A DNA stretch of 49,029 nt from an uncultured Neomegalonema sp. (GCA_937990185.1 CALKBI010000072.1:1-49029), one strand, 5' to 3'; shown: positions 9,161-17,786, numbered from the stretch's first letter. The notes: a model not told the origin generated them from the sequence alone. Made by a program: numbers and translations.

Positions 9161-9496
9161 ATGGGTGAACTATCCCGAGCGGCAAAGTATCAACTTGGTC
9201 AAATCGTGCGCCATCGGATTTACGAATTTCGTGGTGTCGTGTTCGATGTTGATCCTGATTTCCAAAATACCGAAGAATGGTACGAGTCCATTCCTGAAGA
9301 AGCGCGGCCTGTGAGGGACCAGCCTTTTTATCATCTGCTCGCCGAAAATGAGACGAGTTATTACGTCGCTTATGTCTCTGAGCAGAACCTAGTTCCGGAT
9401 AATACCGGCGATCCTGTTGATCATCCAGAGATCGGGCAATTCTTTGGGGCGATGCAGGGCGGGCAATACGAATTTGACCGTCGTCAAGCGCATTAA
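9161..9496 (+). CDS. hspQ: Heat shock protein HspQ
   Basis: This 111-residue protein of the HspQ/YccV family has the hallmark start AAKYQLGQIVRHR, the GVVFDVDP segment, and PFYHLLAENE followed by YVAYVSEQNL. In enterobacteria HspQ acts as a hemimethylated-DNA-binding protein and as a Lon-dependent specificity enhancer; its role in alphaproteobacteria is less clear. The gene is single, with the FlhF-like gene convergent three bases after its stop. No convincing sigma32 promoter was found upstream, unlike at hsp20 and clpB in this window. Confidence 0.93.
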   Translation: MGELSRAAKYQLGQIVRHRIYEFRGVVFDVDPDFQNTEEWYESIPEEARPVRDQPFYHLLAENETSYYVAYVSEQNLVPDNTGDPVDHPEIGQFFGAMQGGQYEFDRRQAH

Positions 9497-9499
9497 GCA

Positions 9500-10369
9500 C
9501 TAGGTTAGAAATGCAGTGATTTCTTTTGCGCTTGCTTGCTTAAGCACTGTCGAATTTTCTTGAATGTCCAGAATTTCGGCAATGCTTAGATTGCCGTGAC
9601 GCAATGCGGAAAATACCGGGCCGAGAGTCAAAGGGTCTTCCGTATTGACCAGCACGACGCGCTTCAAACCAATCTTTGATAGCATGACAGCCGATGATGC
9701 ATCTTCCGGACGCATGACCATAACAGGTTCAGCACCTGTGGTTTGGATCAAAGTATTTAGACGTGTCATTGAGACTCTATCGAGTGGAGCGCGGAATCCG
9801 GCTTCGATGATAGAGAGACATGCCAGATCGGTTTGTTGCAAAATATCGACGCAGTTTGGCGACCCTTCGTAATGGGTAATTCCGCAGCCAAGCTTTTGAC
9901 CGGCCTCGACCAATTCAGGATGCTCGTCAGCATCAATGGCATCAGACAAAATCCGTACACTGCGTCCGGCTTGACGCATCGCTTTGCTAATATGTGCTGT
10001 TGCGATGGCGCGATGTGCACGATTGGTCGATAAAACTAGGAAAGGCCGCAATGCATCGACGTTAAGCGGTTCAAAACTCATAAGACGAGAAAGAGCGGTT
10101 TCCGCAACAAAAGATGTGATAGGAGGCGCACCCGCTTTGATCAGCTCGGCTGCAAGCCGATTGCGTGTTTCCGGGTCCAGCCGATGGCGGACTGCTATGT
10201 CGCCAATTCCATCATTGGCTTGGGCTGTCCGCAATCTGCGAATGAGTCCACGCTCCGGCACATATCTTGGTGCAGATTCAATGATGCGGGCAGAAGGGTG
10301 TTTGGCAGGTTCAGGAGTGCTGGGCAGAGAAGTCGTTGTTGCTATGGCTGGTTCCGCAGCATGAAGCAT
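9500..10369 (-). CDS. FlhF/SRP-GTPase-like protein lacking GTP-binding motifs
   Basis: This 289-residue protein has an N-terminal basic helical region (35-100) followed by a region laid out like the G domain of FlhF/FtsY. FLVLSTNRAHRAIATAHISKA (the first 20 residues from F110 mark the P-loop position) has no GxxGxGKT. The strand-helix around RSVRILSDAIDAD lacks the usual DTYR. SIIEAG (187-191) stands where DTAG is expected and VNTED (241-245) where TKxD is expected. The tail TLGPVFSALRHGNLSIAEIL matches the closing segment (GxxLxxxxxxxxPxxYl) of these GTPases. It is probably a non-hydrolysing pseudo-GTPase. Its start overlaps the sciP stop (TAATG), so the two are translationally coupled. The homology is inferred by eye and should be tested. 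Confidence 0.6.
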   Translation of the reverse strand: MLHAAEPAIATTTSLPSTPEPAKHPSARIIESAPRYVPERGLIRRLRTAQANDGIGDIAVRHRLDPETRNRLAAELIKAGAPPITSFVAETALSRLMSFEPLNVDALRPFLVLSTNRAHRAIATAHISKAMRQAGRSVRILSDAIDADEHPELVEAGQKLGCGITHYEGSPNCVDILQQTDLACLSIIEAGFRAPLDRVSMTRLNTLIQTTGAEPVMVMRPEDASSAVMLSKIGLKRVVLVNTEDPLTLGPVFSALRHGNLSIAEILDIQENSTVLKQASAKEITAFLT

Positions 10370-10653
10370 TAGGCTTCTGTTTCGCGATATTTCTTGATTT
10401 GCGTTGTCCGCAAACCTTGAATGCCATGACGGTCGATTGCTTTTTGCCAGCCTTCGAACTCTTCGATTGAAACGCTATAATGATCGCACGCTTCTTCGAT
10501 GGACAGAAGACCACCGCGTACAGCAGCGACTACTTCAGCTTTGCGCCGGATTACCCAGCGACGTGTGTCTGCTGGCGGTAAATCAGCCAATGTTAGTCTC
10601 TGTCCGTCAGGACCGATAACAAAGCTGCTCAATGCGTTTTTCTGATCGTTCAT
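10369..10653 (-). CDS. sciP: SciP (DUF1153), CtrA-antagonising transcription regulator
   Basis: This 94-residue DUF1153 protein has the near-invariant core FVIGPDGQRLTLADLPPADT, then RRWVIRRKAEVVAAVRGGLL and an SIEEACDHY helix-turn-helix. In Caulobacter SciP is an essential G1-phase regulator that represses CtrA-activated promoters, including flagellar ones. The frame is open to 10701, but ATG 10653 gives the usual length and lies behind an AGGATCAGGG stretch. It is divergent from mnmA, as in other alphaproteobacteria. Upstream DNA holds TTAA-N6-TTAA (10727-10740), one base short of a CtrA site, and the start codon is flanked by GTCGAC, close to the reported SciP recognition core. Confidence 0.92.
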   Translation of the reverse strand: MNDQKNALSSFVIGPDGQRLTLADLPPADTRRWVIRRKAEVVAAVRGGLLSIEEACDHYSVSIEEFEGWQKAIDRHGIQGLRTTQIKKYRETEA

Positions 10654-10726
10654 GTCGACCCTGATCCTCAATCTCGTGAGGGAGACCATAGTGGACATCA
10701 CCTAACAAATCGGAAAAACGCTGAAA

Positions 10727-10785
10727 TTAAAGATAGTTAACAGCATTTTGACCATATTTTTTGGTTATGTTTTGGTTACACACTC
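10727..10785. promoter_or_regulatory. sciP/mnmA intergenic control region
   Basis: This is the AT-rich stretch between the divergent sciP and mnmA genes. It holds TTAA at 10727-10730 and 10737-10740, six bases apart (CtrA sites normally have seven), followed by a tandem direct repeat, TTTTGGTTATG then TTTTGGTTACA, at about 10758-10779. GGTTA is the complement of the TAACC core of CtrA half-sites. The assignment as a regulator-binding region is inference. Confidence 0.4.
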
Positions 10786-10825
10786 CCTCTTGACGTGACC
10801 CAGCCCCCGCGCGATACGCCTATTT

Positions 10826-11992
10826 ATGAAAGCATCAGAACTCAGTGTCACAAGTGCCAAGCAACGGAATTCACTTGGCTTTGCAAAACCCGCCGGAGAT
10901 ACCCGCGTGGCGGTAGCGATGTCTGGCGGCGTGGATAGTTCCGTTGTCGCTGCAATGGTTGCAAAAGAGGGATATGACACTGTTGGATTGACGATGCAGC
11001 TTTATGATCATGGGGCTGCGCTGGCCAAGAAGGGTGCTTGCTGTGCCGGACGGGATATTCATGATGCACGTAGAGTTGCTGAATCCATGAAATTCCCGCA
11101 TTACGTGTTAGATTATGAGAACATTTTTAAAGAAGCTGTCATGGACGAGTTCGCTGACGCGTATTTGGCGGGCGCGACACCAATTCCCTGTATCCGATGT
11201 AATGAACGGGTGAAGTTTAAGGACCTGATGGGGCTGGCGCGTGATCTTGATGCGGATTGTCTGGCAACAGGGCATTATATCCGCAGGATTGACGGTGAGA
11301 ATGGTCCGGAGCTGCATAAAGCGGCTGATCCCGCACGGGATCAAAGTTACTTTTTGTTTACCACGACGCCGGAACAGCTTGCGTATCTGAGATTTCCACT
11401 AGGCCACCTTGAGACGAAAGCCGAGACACGGGCATTGGCGACGGAATTTGGCCTTACCGTTGCGGATAAACCGGATAGTCAGGATATCTGCTTTGTGCCT
11501 CAGGGCCGGTATACGGATGTCATTGAAAAGCTGCGCCCCGGTGCGGCGGAACCGGGCGAGATCGTCCATCTAGACGGTCGCGTGCTCGGGCAACATCATG
11601 GCGTGATGCATTACACGATTGGTCAGCGGAAGGGTCTGGGGATATCCGATGCAGAGCCGCTTTATGTGGTGAAGCTGAATGCTGGGGCTAAGAAAGTGAT
11701 CGTTGGCCCGCGCGAGGCGCTCGGCTCAACGCATATTGCAGTTAAAGAGATCAATTGGCTTGGTGATCACAGTTTGTCAGATGCGCCTGAGGGTGGTTGG
11801 GAAGCTGATGTTAAGGTCCGCTCAACCCGGCCACCGAAACCTGCGCGGATTATCCCTCTTGGAGAGGGTAGGGCTGAGGTGCGCCTTATCGAACCCGAAG
11901 ACGGCGTTGCTCCGGGGCAGGCTTGCGTATTTTATGCGCCGAATGGCGGAACCCGTGTTTTAGGCGGCGGCTGGATCGAAAGCGCAAGCTGA
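10826..11992 (+). CDS. mnmA: tRNA 2-thiouridine(34) synthase MnmA
   Basis: This 388-residue ATP-pyrophosphatase has the PP-loop SGGVDS at 33-38. Catalytic cysteines are expected at C125 ([10 protein letters not shown]) and C222 (DICFVP). The C-terminal barrel contains the PLYVV and [16 protein letters not shown] segments. It installs sulfur at wobble U34 of Lys, Glu and Gln tRNAs, taking sulfur from an IscS/SufS-type relay. A short N-terminal extension of about 25 residues before the core is common in alphaproteobacterial forms. ATG 10826 is the start used. It is divergent from sciP and convergent with the GST gene. Confidence 0.95.
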   Translation: MKASELSVTSAKQRNSLGFAKPAGDTRVAVAMSGGVDSSVVAAMVAKEGYDTVGLTMQLYDHGAALAKKGACCAGRDIHDARRVAESMKFPHYVLDYENIFKEAVMDEFADAYLAGATPIPCIRCNERVKFKDLMGLARDLDADCLATGHYIRRIDGENGPELHKAADPARDQSYFLFTTTPEQLAYLRFPLGHLETKAETRALATEFGLTVADKPDSQDICFVPQGRYTDVIEKLRPGAAEPGEIVHLDGRVLGQHHGVMHYTIGQRKGLGISDAEPLYVVKLNAGAKKVIVGPREALGSTHIAVKEINWLGDHSLSDAPEGGWEADVKVRSTRPPKPARIIPLGEGRAEVRLIEPEDGVAPGQACVFYAPNGGTRVLGGGWIESAS

Positions 11993-11999
11993 CGCGACT

Positions 12000-12644
12000 T
12001 TATTTCAGGTGCGAGCTTACCCACTCACGCATAATCGGATGACGCTTTTCCAGCTCGTCGGTGACAGCGGGAAAAGTGTCGAGCCATTGGCGGTATTTCG
12101 TCACGCGCTCCGGCCATTCAATAGGTGCTTTCAGACCGCCACAAATGGCATCAATCCAATCGAAGGTGATTGGCAGGCCGCAATCGCCTAAGGTTAGTAT
12201 TTCGGTGGCCGCGAGTGGATCGTCCAACATCCGCGCAAGCTGTGCGAGCCGCGCTGTGATTGCATCTGTTGCCGTATCAATGGTCTCCGTAGAGCCGCCA
12301 CCAGCTTTTACGATGGGGAATAACGCGCGGAGTGCAGGTTCGAGCCGTGTGTCGTGAAACCGTGATCGCTCCCGTACTTTGGACCGTTGGTCAAGCGCAA
12401 CGGGCATCATTGCCGGATCGGGAAAAGCTTCTTCGATATATTCCGCAATCGCCTCGCTGTCGCTAAGGACAAGATCACCGTGGACCAGTGCGGGCAGATT
12501 ACCCGATGGGACAATCTGTTTATAGGCATCAGACCCTACACCGCCCACAGGCGGCTCTTCGCTAAATGCCAATCCTTTATGCACCAAAAGAATTCGGGTC
12601 TTTGTGCAATAAAGACTGTGAGCCGTTGTGTAGAGGATCAGCAT
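12000..12644 (-). CDS. Glutathione S-transferase family protein
   Basis: This 214-residue protein has an N-terminal thioredoxin-like domain (MLILYTTAHSLYCTKTRILL), a VPSGNLPALVHGD segment with the conserved cis-Pro, DSEAIAEYIEE for glutathione gamma-glutamyl binding, and an all-helical C-terminal domain. The frame is open to 12671, but ATG 12644 sits behind an AAGG ribosome-binding site nine bases upstream and gives the standard family N-terminus. The SxYC motif suggests a stringent-starvation-protein-like or beta-type member. The substrate is unknown. Confidence 0.85.
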   Translation of the reverse strand: MLILYTTAHSLYCTKTRILLVHKGLAFSEEPPVGGVGSDAYKQIVPSGNLPALVHGDLVLSDSEAIAEYIEEAFPDPAMMPVALDQRSKVRERSRFHDTRLEPALRALFPIVKAGGGSTETIDTATDAITARLAQLARMLDDPLAATEILTLGDCGLPITFDWIDAICGGLKAPIEWPERVTKYRQWLDTFPAVTDELEKRHPIMREWVSSHLK

Positions 12645-12666
12645 TGGGTGATGCCTTGCAAATTCT

Positions 12667-12697
12667 GTCACCCCGCATCAATGCGGTGCGGAGTGAC
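12667..12697. repeat. REP-like palindrome / possible terminator
   Basis: GTCACCCCGCA (12667-12677) pairs with TGCGGAGTGAC (12687-12697), eleven pairs with one wobble, around a nine-base loop. The composition (GTCACCCCGCA...ATGCGG...GTGAC) is that of the short interspersed palindromes common in alphaproteobacterial intergenic DNA. It lies between the end of the solute-binding-protein gene and the GST start, and could also stop transcription from the former. Confidence 0.5.
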
Positions 12698-12708
12698 GCG
12701 CTTATGTA

Positions 12709-13485
12709 TCAGTTACTCAACTGCCATTTCTTGCCGAGCTTATCAAAGAAGCCCTGCTCGGTTTTCAGCGTGATCCATGTGTTCATGTAGTTGATCCAAA
12801 CTTGATCATCCTGCGGTAACAACATGGCGATAGGCGTGCGGGCCTTTGGCGCAGAGACAGGAACAACCATCATCTGGCTGTATTTTTCGACCAGTTTATA
12901 CGCCTCGACGTTTGACGTGATGTGAGCATCCGCCCGCCCTGCTAGCACCTCTTGAAAGTCGCGCGCCGGGGCTTCGACAATTTTGTGCTCGGCATCGGGG
13001 AAAAACTCTTTGACCTGTTTCTCCTGTGTCGTGCCCAAAGTTGCCGCAACGGTTACATCGGATTTGTTCAGGTCTTCCCAGTCTGAAAACTTATCCGCAT
13101 TTTTTTTGAGTGTCAGCGGAACGGTTGCGAGTGAGAAATAGCTTTGGGTATAACCAGCAGCCTTAGCCCGTGCGGGCGAAATCGAGGCAGAGCCGGTGAT
13201 ATGGTATTTACCGGCGGTCACACCTGAAACCAGTGTTTTCCAGTCGGTCGGTACAAACTCAACTTCAACGCCAAGATCTTTCGCCAACTCCGTCATGACG
13301 TCGATGTCGTAGCCTGTATATGAATTGGTTGCGACGTCCTTCATGGTCATCGGGTTCCAATCGCCTGTCGTTCCTACCTTCAGGGTTCCACTGTCGAGGA
13401 TATCCTTCAGGGAAGAGGCGGCATTGGCCTGCGCGGTGAAGGCAACCAGTGAAAGGGCTGCTATGGCCGCTTTAAGGAATGTCAT
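12709..13485 (-). CDS. Amino-acid ABC transporter substrate-binding protein (family 3)
   Basis: This 258-residue periplasmic binding protein has a signal peptide (cleavage after AQANA, residue 22). The family 3 start follows: SLKDILDSGTLKVGTTGDWNP, then YTGYDIDVMTELAKDLGVEVEFV and the ITGSASISPARAKAAGYTQ hinge segment. It should bind a polar amino acid or small organic acid and deliver it to the permease. It is transcribed away from the ATPase and permease genes, so the transporter is split over a divergent promoter at 13486-13610. The ligand cannot be inferred reliably. Confidence 0.88.
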   Translation of the reverse strand: MTFLKAAIAALSLVAFTAQANAASSLKDILDSGTLKVGTTGDWNPMTMKDVATNSYTGYDIDVMTELAKDLGVEVEFVPTDWKTLVSGVTAGKYHITGSASISPARAKAAGYTQSYFSLATVPLTLKKNADKFSDWEDLNKSDVTVAATLGTTQEKQVKEFFPDAEHKIVEAPARDFQEVLAGRADAHITSNVEAYKLVEKYSQMMVVPVSAPKARTPIAMLLPQDDQVWINYMNTWITLKTEQGFFDKLGKKWQLSN

Positions 13486-13610
13486 TTTCTTCTCCTATCG
13501 TCGGCAGGTGACACCGTGTCACTCGCCCCAGGGGCTTGAATGCCGGGACGCGGCTTGCGCGGCTCCGGCTGTCATGCTTTGACGAGCATAGCGTCTGAAT
13601 AGGGAATGTC

Positions 13611-14363
13611 ATGCTGCGAAACGAAACTGCGACAATCATAAGCATCCGCGCGGTGTCAAAGTTGTTCGGGGCGTTCAAAGCTTTGGATGAAGTCTCGCTT
13701 GACGTGCGCGAAGGGGAGCGCGTGGTTGTTTGCGGTCCCTCCGGTTCCGGCAAATCCACGTTGATCCGCTGCGTCAATCGCCTCGAAAAACACGATTCGG
13801 GTGAGATTGTTCTGGACGGGGTAACACTGGGCGATACACGAGACAGCGTAAAAGTCATCGCCGATACGGTCGGCATGGTCTTTCAACAGTTCAATCTGTT
13901 TCCGCATTTAACGGTGTTAGATAATATCACCCTTGGTCCGGTTCGCTCGCGTGGGATGAGCGAAACGGATGCGAAAGCGTTGGCGATGCACTATCTTGAG
14001 CGCGTGAAAATTCCTGAACAGGCCGGAAAGTATCCCCGACACTTATCAGGAGGCCAGCAACAGCGCGTCGCGATTGCGCGGGCGCTTTCTATGGAGCCTC
14101 GCGTGATGCTGTTCGATGAACCAACCAGCGCGCTTGATCCGGAAATGATCAACGAGGTGTTGGATGTTATGGCGGAATTAGCGGGCAGCGGTATGACGAT
14201 GATCTGTGTCACGCATGAAATGGGTTTTGCGCGCCGTGTTGCTGATACAATGGTGTTTATGGACAAAGGAAAGATCGTCGAGACCGCTCCGCCGGATGTG
14301 TTCTTTACCGCTCCGGAGAGCGCTCGGTGTCAAGAATTTCTACAACAGATATTGCCGCATTGA
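13611..14363 (+). CDS. Polar amino-acid ABC transporter ATP-binding protein
   Basis: This 250-residue ATPase of the GlnQ/HisP type has Walker A GPSGSGKST at 42-50, a Q-loop (VFQQFNLFPHLTV), signature LSGGQ at 145-149, Walker B VMLFDE at 165-170, the D-loop SALDPE and the H-loop TH. It energises uptake of amino acids through the permease encoded immediately downstream. Its stop overlaps the permease ATG (TGATG), showing translational coupling. Confidence 0.93.
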   Translation: MLRNETATIISIRAVSKLFGAFKALDEVSLDVREGERVVVCGPSGSGKSTLIRCVNRLEKHDSGEIVLDGVTLGDTRDSVKVIADTVGMVFQQFNLFPHLTVLDNITLGPVRSRGMSETDAKALAMHYLERVKIPEQAGKYPRHLSGGQQQRVAIARALSMEPRVMLFDEPTSALDPEMINEVLDVMAELAGSGMTMICVTHEMGFARRVADTMVFMDKGKIVETAPPDVFFTAPESARCQEFLQQILPH

Positions 14364-15127
14364 TGACGAGATTTTGGAAATCTACGCGTTGGATCGCGCT
14401 TCTTGCGCTGGTCCCGATCCTTTCAGGATGTTCTGATCGGTGGGGCTGGTATGTGGTCAATCCAACCACGCCATCAGGATGGACGAACCTCACGTTTTTA
14501 ATGAGCGGTCTGTGGTACACGATTTTGTTGTCGGTGACGGCGATTGCAATATCGGTTGTTCTGGGATTGCTGATTGCTTTGCCGGGGCTTTCCAAGAACC
14601 CGTTGCTACGGGCGTTTAATCGCATTTATGTGGAGGTCGTGCGCGCGCCGCCAATCCTCGTCTTGATCCTTTGGGTTTATTACGGATTACCGCAAGCGGC
14701 AGATATTCAGATCAGCGTGTTTTGGGCCGGAGTGGTTGCTCTTGCCTTGTCGGACTCGGCCTTTGAAGCGGAAATTTATCGGGCAGGCATCCAGAGCATC
14801 GATAAAGGCCAGTATGAAGCGGCGCAGACAATCTCACTCGGTTATACGGATACCATGCGTTATGTCATACTACCGCAAGCGATCCGACGCATTCTGCCTG
14901 CGATGGGCAATCAGTTCGTTTATATGCTCAAAATGTCGTCGTTGGTATCAGTGATCGGGATGCAGGAGCTAACCCGCAAAGCAAACGAGTTGGTGACCGC
15001 CGAATATCGCCCGCTTGAAATCTATTCGATTCTCGTTCTTGAATATCTTGTGCTGATTTTGGTGGTATCAGCATTGGTCCGATGGTTGGAGCGGCGGCTC
15101 ACAGCGGATGAGGCGCGATCAAAGTAA
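14363..15127 (+). CDS. Polar amino-acid ABC transporter permease
   Basis: This 254-residue inner-membrane permease of the HisM/GlnP family has an EAA-type loop (QYEAAQTISLGYTDTMRYVI, then LPQAIRRILP) near the C-terminal third and about five or six membrane helices. The frame is open to a GTG at 14327, but ATG 14363 overlaps the ATPase stop and is preferred. The first helix contains VPILSGCSD, which mimics a lipobox inside a transmembrane segment; whether it is lipidated is unclear. Only one permease gene is present, so it probably forms a homodimer. Confidence 0.9.
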   Translation: MTRFWKSTRWIALLALVPILSGCSDRWGWYVVNPTTPSGWTNLTFLMSGLWYTILLSVTAIAISVVLGLLIALPGLSKNPLLRAFNRIYVEVVRAPPILVLILWVYYGLPQAADIQISVFWAGVVALALSDSAFEAEIYRAGIQSIDKGQYEAAQTISLGYTDTMRYVILPQAIRRILPAMGNQFVYMLKMSSLVSVIGMQELTRKANELVTAEYRPLEIYSILVLEYLVLILVVSALVRWLERRLTADEARSK

Positions 15128-15162
15128 ACGCAAAACGCTCTAGGTCGCGCCCCGTCAGTTTC

Positions 15163-15777
15163 TTAATACCGGACGTTTGCTGGCCGTTTCTGTTGACCCC
15201 GGCGGGGATCATCAGCGAGCAGGGCATGAGAGACAACCCGCTCAACACCCGCAATCGTGGCGGCAAGCTCGGCAACGTATTCCAGCTCGTCCTGGTCTCT
15301 CGCGATACCAAGGATATAGACAATCGAGTTGACGGTTTCGAAATCGAAATTACTCTCGGCAACATCGACGGCAGTGAGCATACGCAAGCGCAATTGGTTC
15401 GAGATACGAGCGTCGTTCAGATAGGCAAAACCGCTTTGTTCTTGCGTGACCTGTAACTCGTTGACGACTTCGTTGACGCCCTCAATTTCCCAAGCAATCT
15501 GAGACGCTCGAATACGGTCTTGGGCTGTGCGGGTCGTGCCGACGATGAGAACGCGGCCTTCATGGACTTCGGTCGCCATCTCTGCAAAGTAGCGAGGAAA
15601 CTCCCGCCCCATATCCCGTTGAAGTGCAAGATGGATCGACGTGTCGGAAGCACTGTTCGCTATGGCCGTACCTGCGCCGCTTACACCTGAGCCGAATTCT
15701 ACGGGCGTCGTGTTACACCCAACTATCGCTAGGAAAGCCATCATAACAAAGGCTGGCCGCATGTTTCTGGTTAACAT
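15163..15777 (-). CDS. BON-domain lipoprotein
   Basis: This 204-residue protein starts with a lipoprotein signal (AIVGC, lipidated C21). Two BON-type repeats follow, roughly 45-115 and 120-190, recognised by VLIVGTTRTAQDRIRASQIAWEI with VNEVVNEL, then IVYILGIARDQDELEYVAEL with VERVVSHAL. BON proteins (OsmY, DolP) associate with membranes and help envelope integrity. The start at 15777 follows an AGGGAG ribosome-binding site with seven bases of spacing. The C-terminal tail is basic. It is convergent with the ABC permease gene. Confidence 0.85.
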   Translation of the reverse strand: MLTRNMRPAFVMMAFLAIVGCNTTPVEFGSGVSGAGTAIANSASDTSIHLALQRDMGREFPRYFAEMATEVHEGRVLIVGTTRTAQDRIRASQIAWEIEGVNEVVNELQVTQEQSGFAYLNDARISNQLRLRMLTAVDVAESNFDFETVNSIVYILGIARDQDELEYVAELAATIAGVERVVSHALLADDPRRGQQKRPANVRY

Positions 15778-15940
15778 ATCCAGACTCCCTTGAGGAATAA
15801 GTTCAGGTGTTCTGCAAGAACCCGAAATTGCGGCGAGTCTGGGGTATTATCGTTGGAATCGCGTTAATAACGACCGTAAACCGCGAATGTTGCGCGGCAA
15901 GCACAATCAAAATGGGTGAGTCTGGTGAAGTGGCGCGCCT

Positions 15941-16249
15941 TTAAGCCGGAAAACTACGGCCTATCGTCTCTTGTTGGCGTCTATGCCGGACTATTCCGAA
16001 ATACCCGATAATGATCCAGCTGACTTGGATCAATAAAGAGGCGAGGTTGAATGCTTCATAGAGGCTGATCAAGACGAGGCTTGCCGCCAGAATATTGACC
16101 CACGCATAGGTTTTGCCGTTTCCGTCCAGAAAACCAAATTGTAAGCTGGCGAAACCGCCAAGATACGCAGCGAAGCCAAGAAGTCCCGATATATCGAACA
16201 CACTTAACTCAGTCACAAATTGGGTTAGTACATTCATGGCTTCGCTCAT
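15941..16249 (-). CDS. CBU_0592-like small membrane protein
   Basis: This 102-residue protein has three to four hydrophobic segments (about 18-40, 48-66 and 70-88) and the pattern FDISGLLGFAAYLGGFASLQ, then YAWVNILAASLVLISL and SWIIIGYFGIVRH. That pattern is seen in the CBU_0592 family of small membrane proteins. No function is established. It has no clear ribosome-binding site at 16249; an in-frame ATG at 16237 is an alternative start. It is divergent from the glutathionyl-hydroquinone reductase gene. Confidence 0.75.
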   Translation of the reverse strand: MSEAMNVLTQFVTELSVFDISGLLGFAAYLGGFASLQFGFLDGNGKTYAWVNILAASLVLISLYEAFNLASLLIQVSWIIIGYFGIVRHRRQQETIGRSFPA

Positions 16250-16361
16250 TCAAATACGCGTTTAATCAACTCATGCGGTACTAAACGATTCTTGTTTCGC
16301 TGCCGTGACTTTCGTCACATAAAGTGCTTTGGCTGATACGCATCTGATCTGGGAGGTCGCA

Positions 16362-17306
16362 ATGGGCTTGCTCGTAAACGGTGAATGGAAAGATCAGTGG
16401 TATGATACTTCGGACGGGTCATTTAAACGCAGCGAGGCGGCTTTTCGTAACTGGATAGGGGATGCGGATCACCCGCCCGTATCAGGCCGATATCACCTTT
16501 ACGTATCCCATGCTTGCCCGTGGGCGCATCGGACGTTGATCTTTCGCACGCTGAAAGGATTAACCGAGCATATTGGTGTCAGCGTGGTGCATCCCTTGAT
16601 GCTGGAAAATGGCTGGGAGCTTGGCACTGATTATGAGGGTGCAACAGGCGACCGCCTCTATGGATTAGAGTTGGCGCATCAAATTTATACAAAAGCGATG
16701 CCTGATTATTCAGGCCGCGTCACCGTGCCTATTCTCTGGGATAAAATCAGCGAGACGATTGTCTCGAATGAATCGTCGGAGATTATCCGCATGATGAATA
16801 ATGACTTTGGTGATCTTGCCAGCGGCCCGGATTTTTATCCGCAAGACATGCAAGCGGCGATCAATGAAATTAATGAGCGGGTCTATCATGATGTGAATAA
16901 CGGCGTTTACAAATCCGGTTTTGCGACAGACCAACAGGTCTATACCGAGAATGTCACGCGGTTGTTTGAGACCCTTGATTGGCTAGAGGATATCTTGTCG
17001 GCCAATCGCTACCTCTGCGGTGACACAATAACCGAGGCTGATTGGCGTTTGTTCACAACGCTCATTCGTTTCGACAAAGTGTATGTCGGGCATTTTAAAT
17101 GTAATATCCGAGATCTGCGCGAATATCCCAACCTTTGGGCTTATACCCGCGAGCTGTATCAATGGCCCGGTATTGCTGAGACGACGAATTTTGATCACAT
17201 CCAATATCATTACTACGCTTCGCATCGGATGATAAACGGCAGCGGAATTGTACCGGCAGGACCAGCGATTAATTTCATGGAGCCTCATAACCGGGCTTCT
17301 GTCTGA
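16362..17306 (+). CDS. yqjG: Glutathionyl-hydroquinone reductase (xi-class GST)
   Basis: This 314-residue protein of the YqjG/ECM4 family has the thioredoxin-like domain with the catalytic CPWA motif (C52) in YVSHACPWAHRTLI, the VPILWDK and IVSNESSEIIRM glutathione-binding segments, and the xi-class C-terminal helical domain with the RYLCGDTITEADWRLF segment. It removes glutathione from glutathionylated hydroquinones. ATG 16362 is preferred to the upstream in-frame start at 16329 because GGGAGG lies at 16351-16356, five bases before it. Confidence 0.92.
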   Translation: MGLLVNGEWKDQWYDTSDGSFKRSEAAFRNWIGDADHPPVSGRYHLYVSHACPWAHRTLIFRTLKGLTEHIGVSVVHPLMLENGWELGTDYEGATGDRLYGLELAHQIYTKAMPDYSGRVTVPILWDKISETIVSNESSEIIRMMNNDFGDLASGPDFYPQDMQAAINEINERVYHDVNNGVYKSGFATDQQVYTENVTRLFETLDWLEDILSANRYLCGDTITEADWRLFTTLIRFDKVYVGHFKCNIRDLREYPNLWAYTRELYQWPGIAETTNFDHIQYHYYASHRMINGSGIVPAGPAINFMEPHNRASV

Positions 17307-17386
17307 GTTGCTTCTCCTCATGAAAGGCTTTCGGCGCTGTGCCTCCTCCGATACGGTCCGGCGGAAGTGAATTCAGGAGAGCGATG

Positions 17387-17776
17387 ATGATCGAGATTAT
17401 GCGTCACCTTGTGGATGGTGGACCCAAAACCGTTGGGCCTTTCCATCATGCTGTTTCAGCGGGTGATTTCCACTTCGTAACCGGACAAATGCCAACCTTG
17501 CCGGACGACCCGACAAAGCTGGTTGAAGGTGGTATCGAAGAGCAAACCCGACGGGTGATGGATAATCTCAAACTGGTGCTGGACGGTTTGGACAGCAGTT
17601 TTGAGCGTGTGGTCTTCGCGCGGGTTTATCTGGTGAACTTTCAGGACTTCGACCGCATGAACGCGGTCTATACCAGTTATTTCCCCGAAGGCGGCTTGCC
17701 GTCGCGCACCTGTATCGGGGTGACAGGACTAGCCGTCGGCGCATCGGTCGAGATTGATCTGGTGGTGGCGCGGTAA
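17387..17776 (+). CDS. RidA family protein (reactive imine deaminase-like)
   Basis: This 129-residue RidA/YjgF/UK114 protein has the core segments VGPFHHAVSAGDFHFVTGQ, EEQTRRVMDNLKLVLDGLDS, VYLVNFQDFDRMNAVY and LPSRTCIGVTGLAVGASVEIDLV. The Arg of PSRT is the conserved residue that binds the imine carboxylate, so imine/enamine deamination is likely. AGGAG at 17375-17379 fits ATG 17387 best; ATG 17384 directly precedes it, and the frame extends back to a GTG at 17339. It is convergent with the MoxR gene. Confidence 0.88.
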   Translation: MIEIMRHLVDGGPKTVGPFHHAVSAGDFHFVTGQMPTLPDDPTKLVEGGIEEQTRRVMDNLKLVLDGLDSSFERVVFARVYLVNFQDFDRMNAVYTSYFPEGGLPSRTCIGVTGLAVGASVEIDLVVAR

Positions 17777-17786
17777 TTCTCAAATT

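Noticed and set aside
12667..12697. Insertion-sequence end or attachment site
   Set aside because: The palindrome is short and typical of interspersed alphaproteobacterial repeats; no transposase or direct repeats flank it.
16329..16361. Upstream start for the hydroquinone reductase
   Set aside because: The extra 11 codons lack a ribosome-binding site, while GGGAGG fits ATG 16362.
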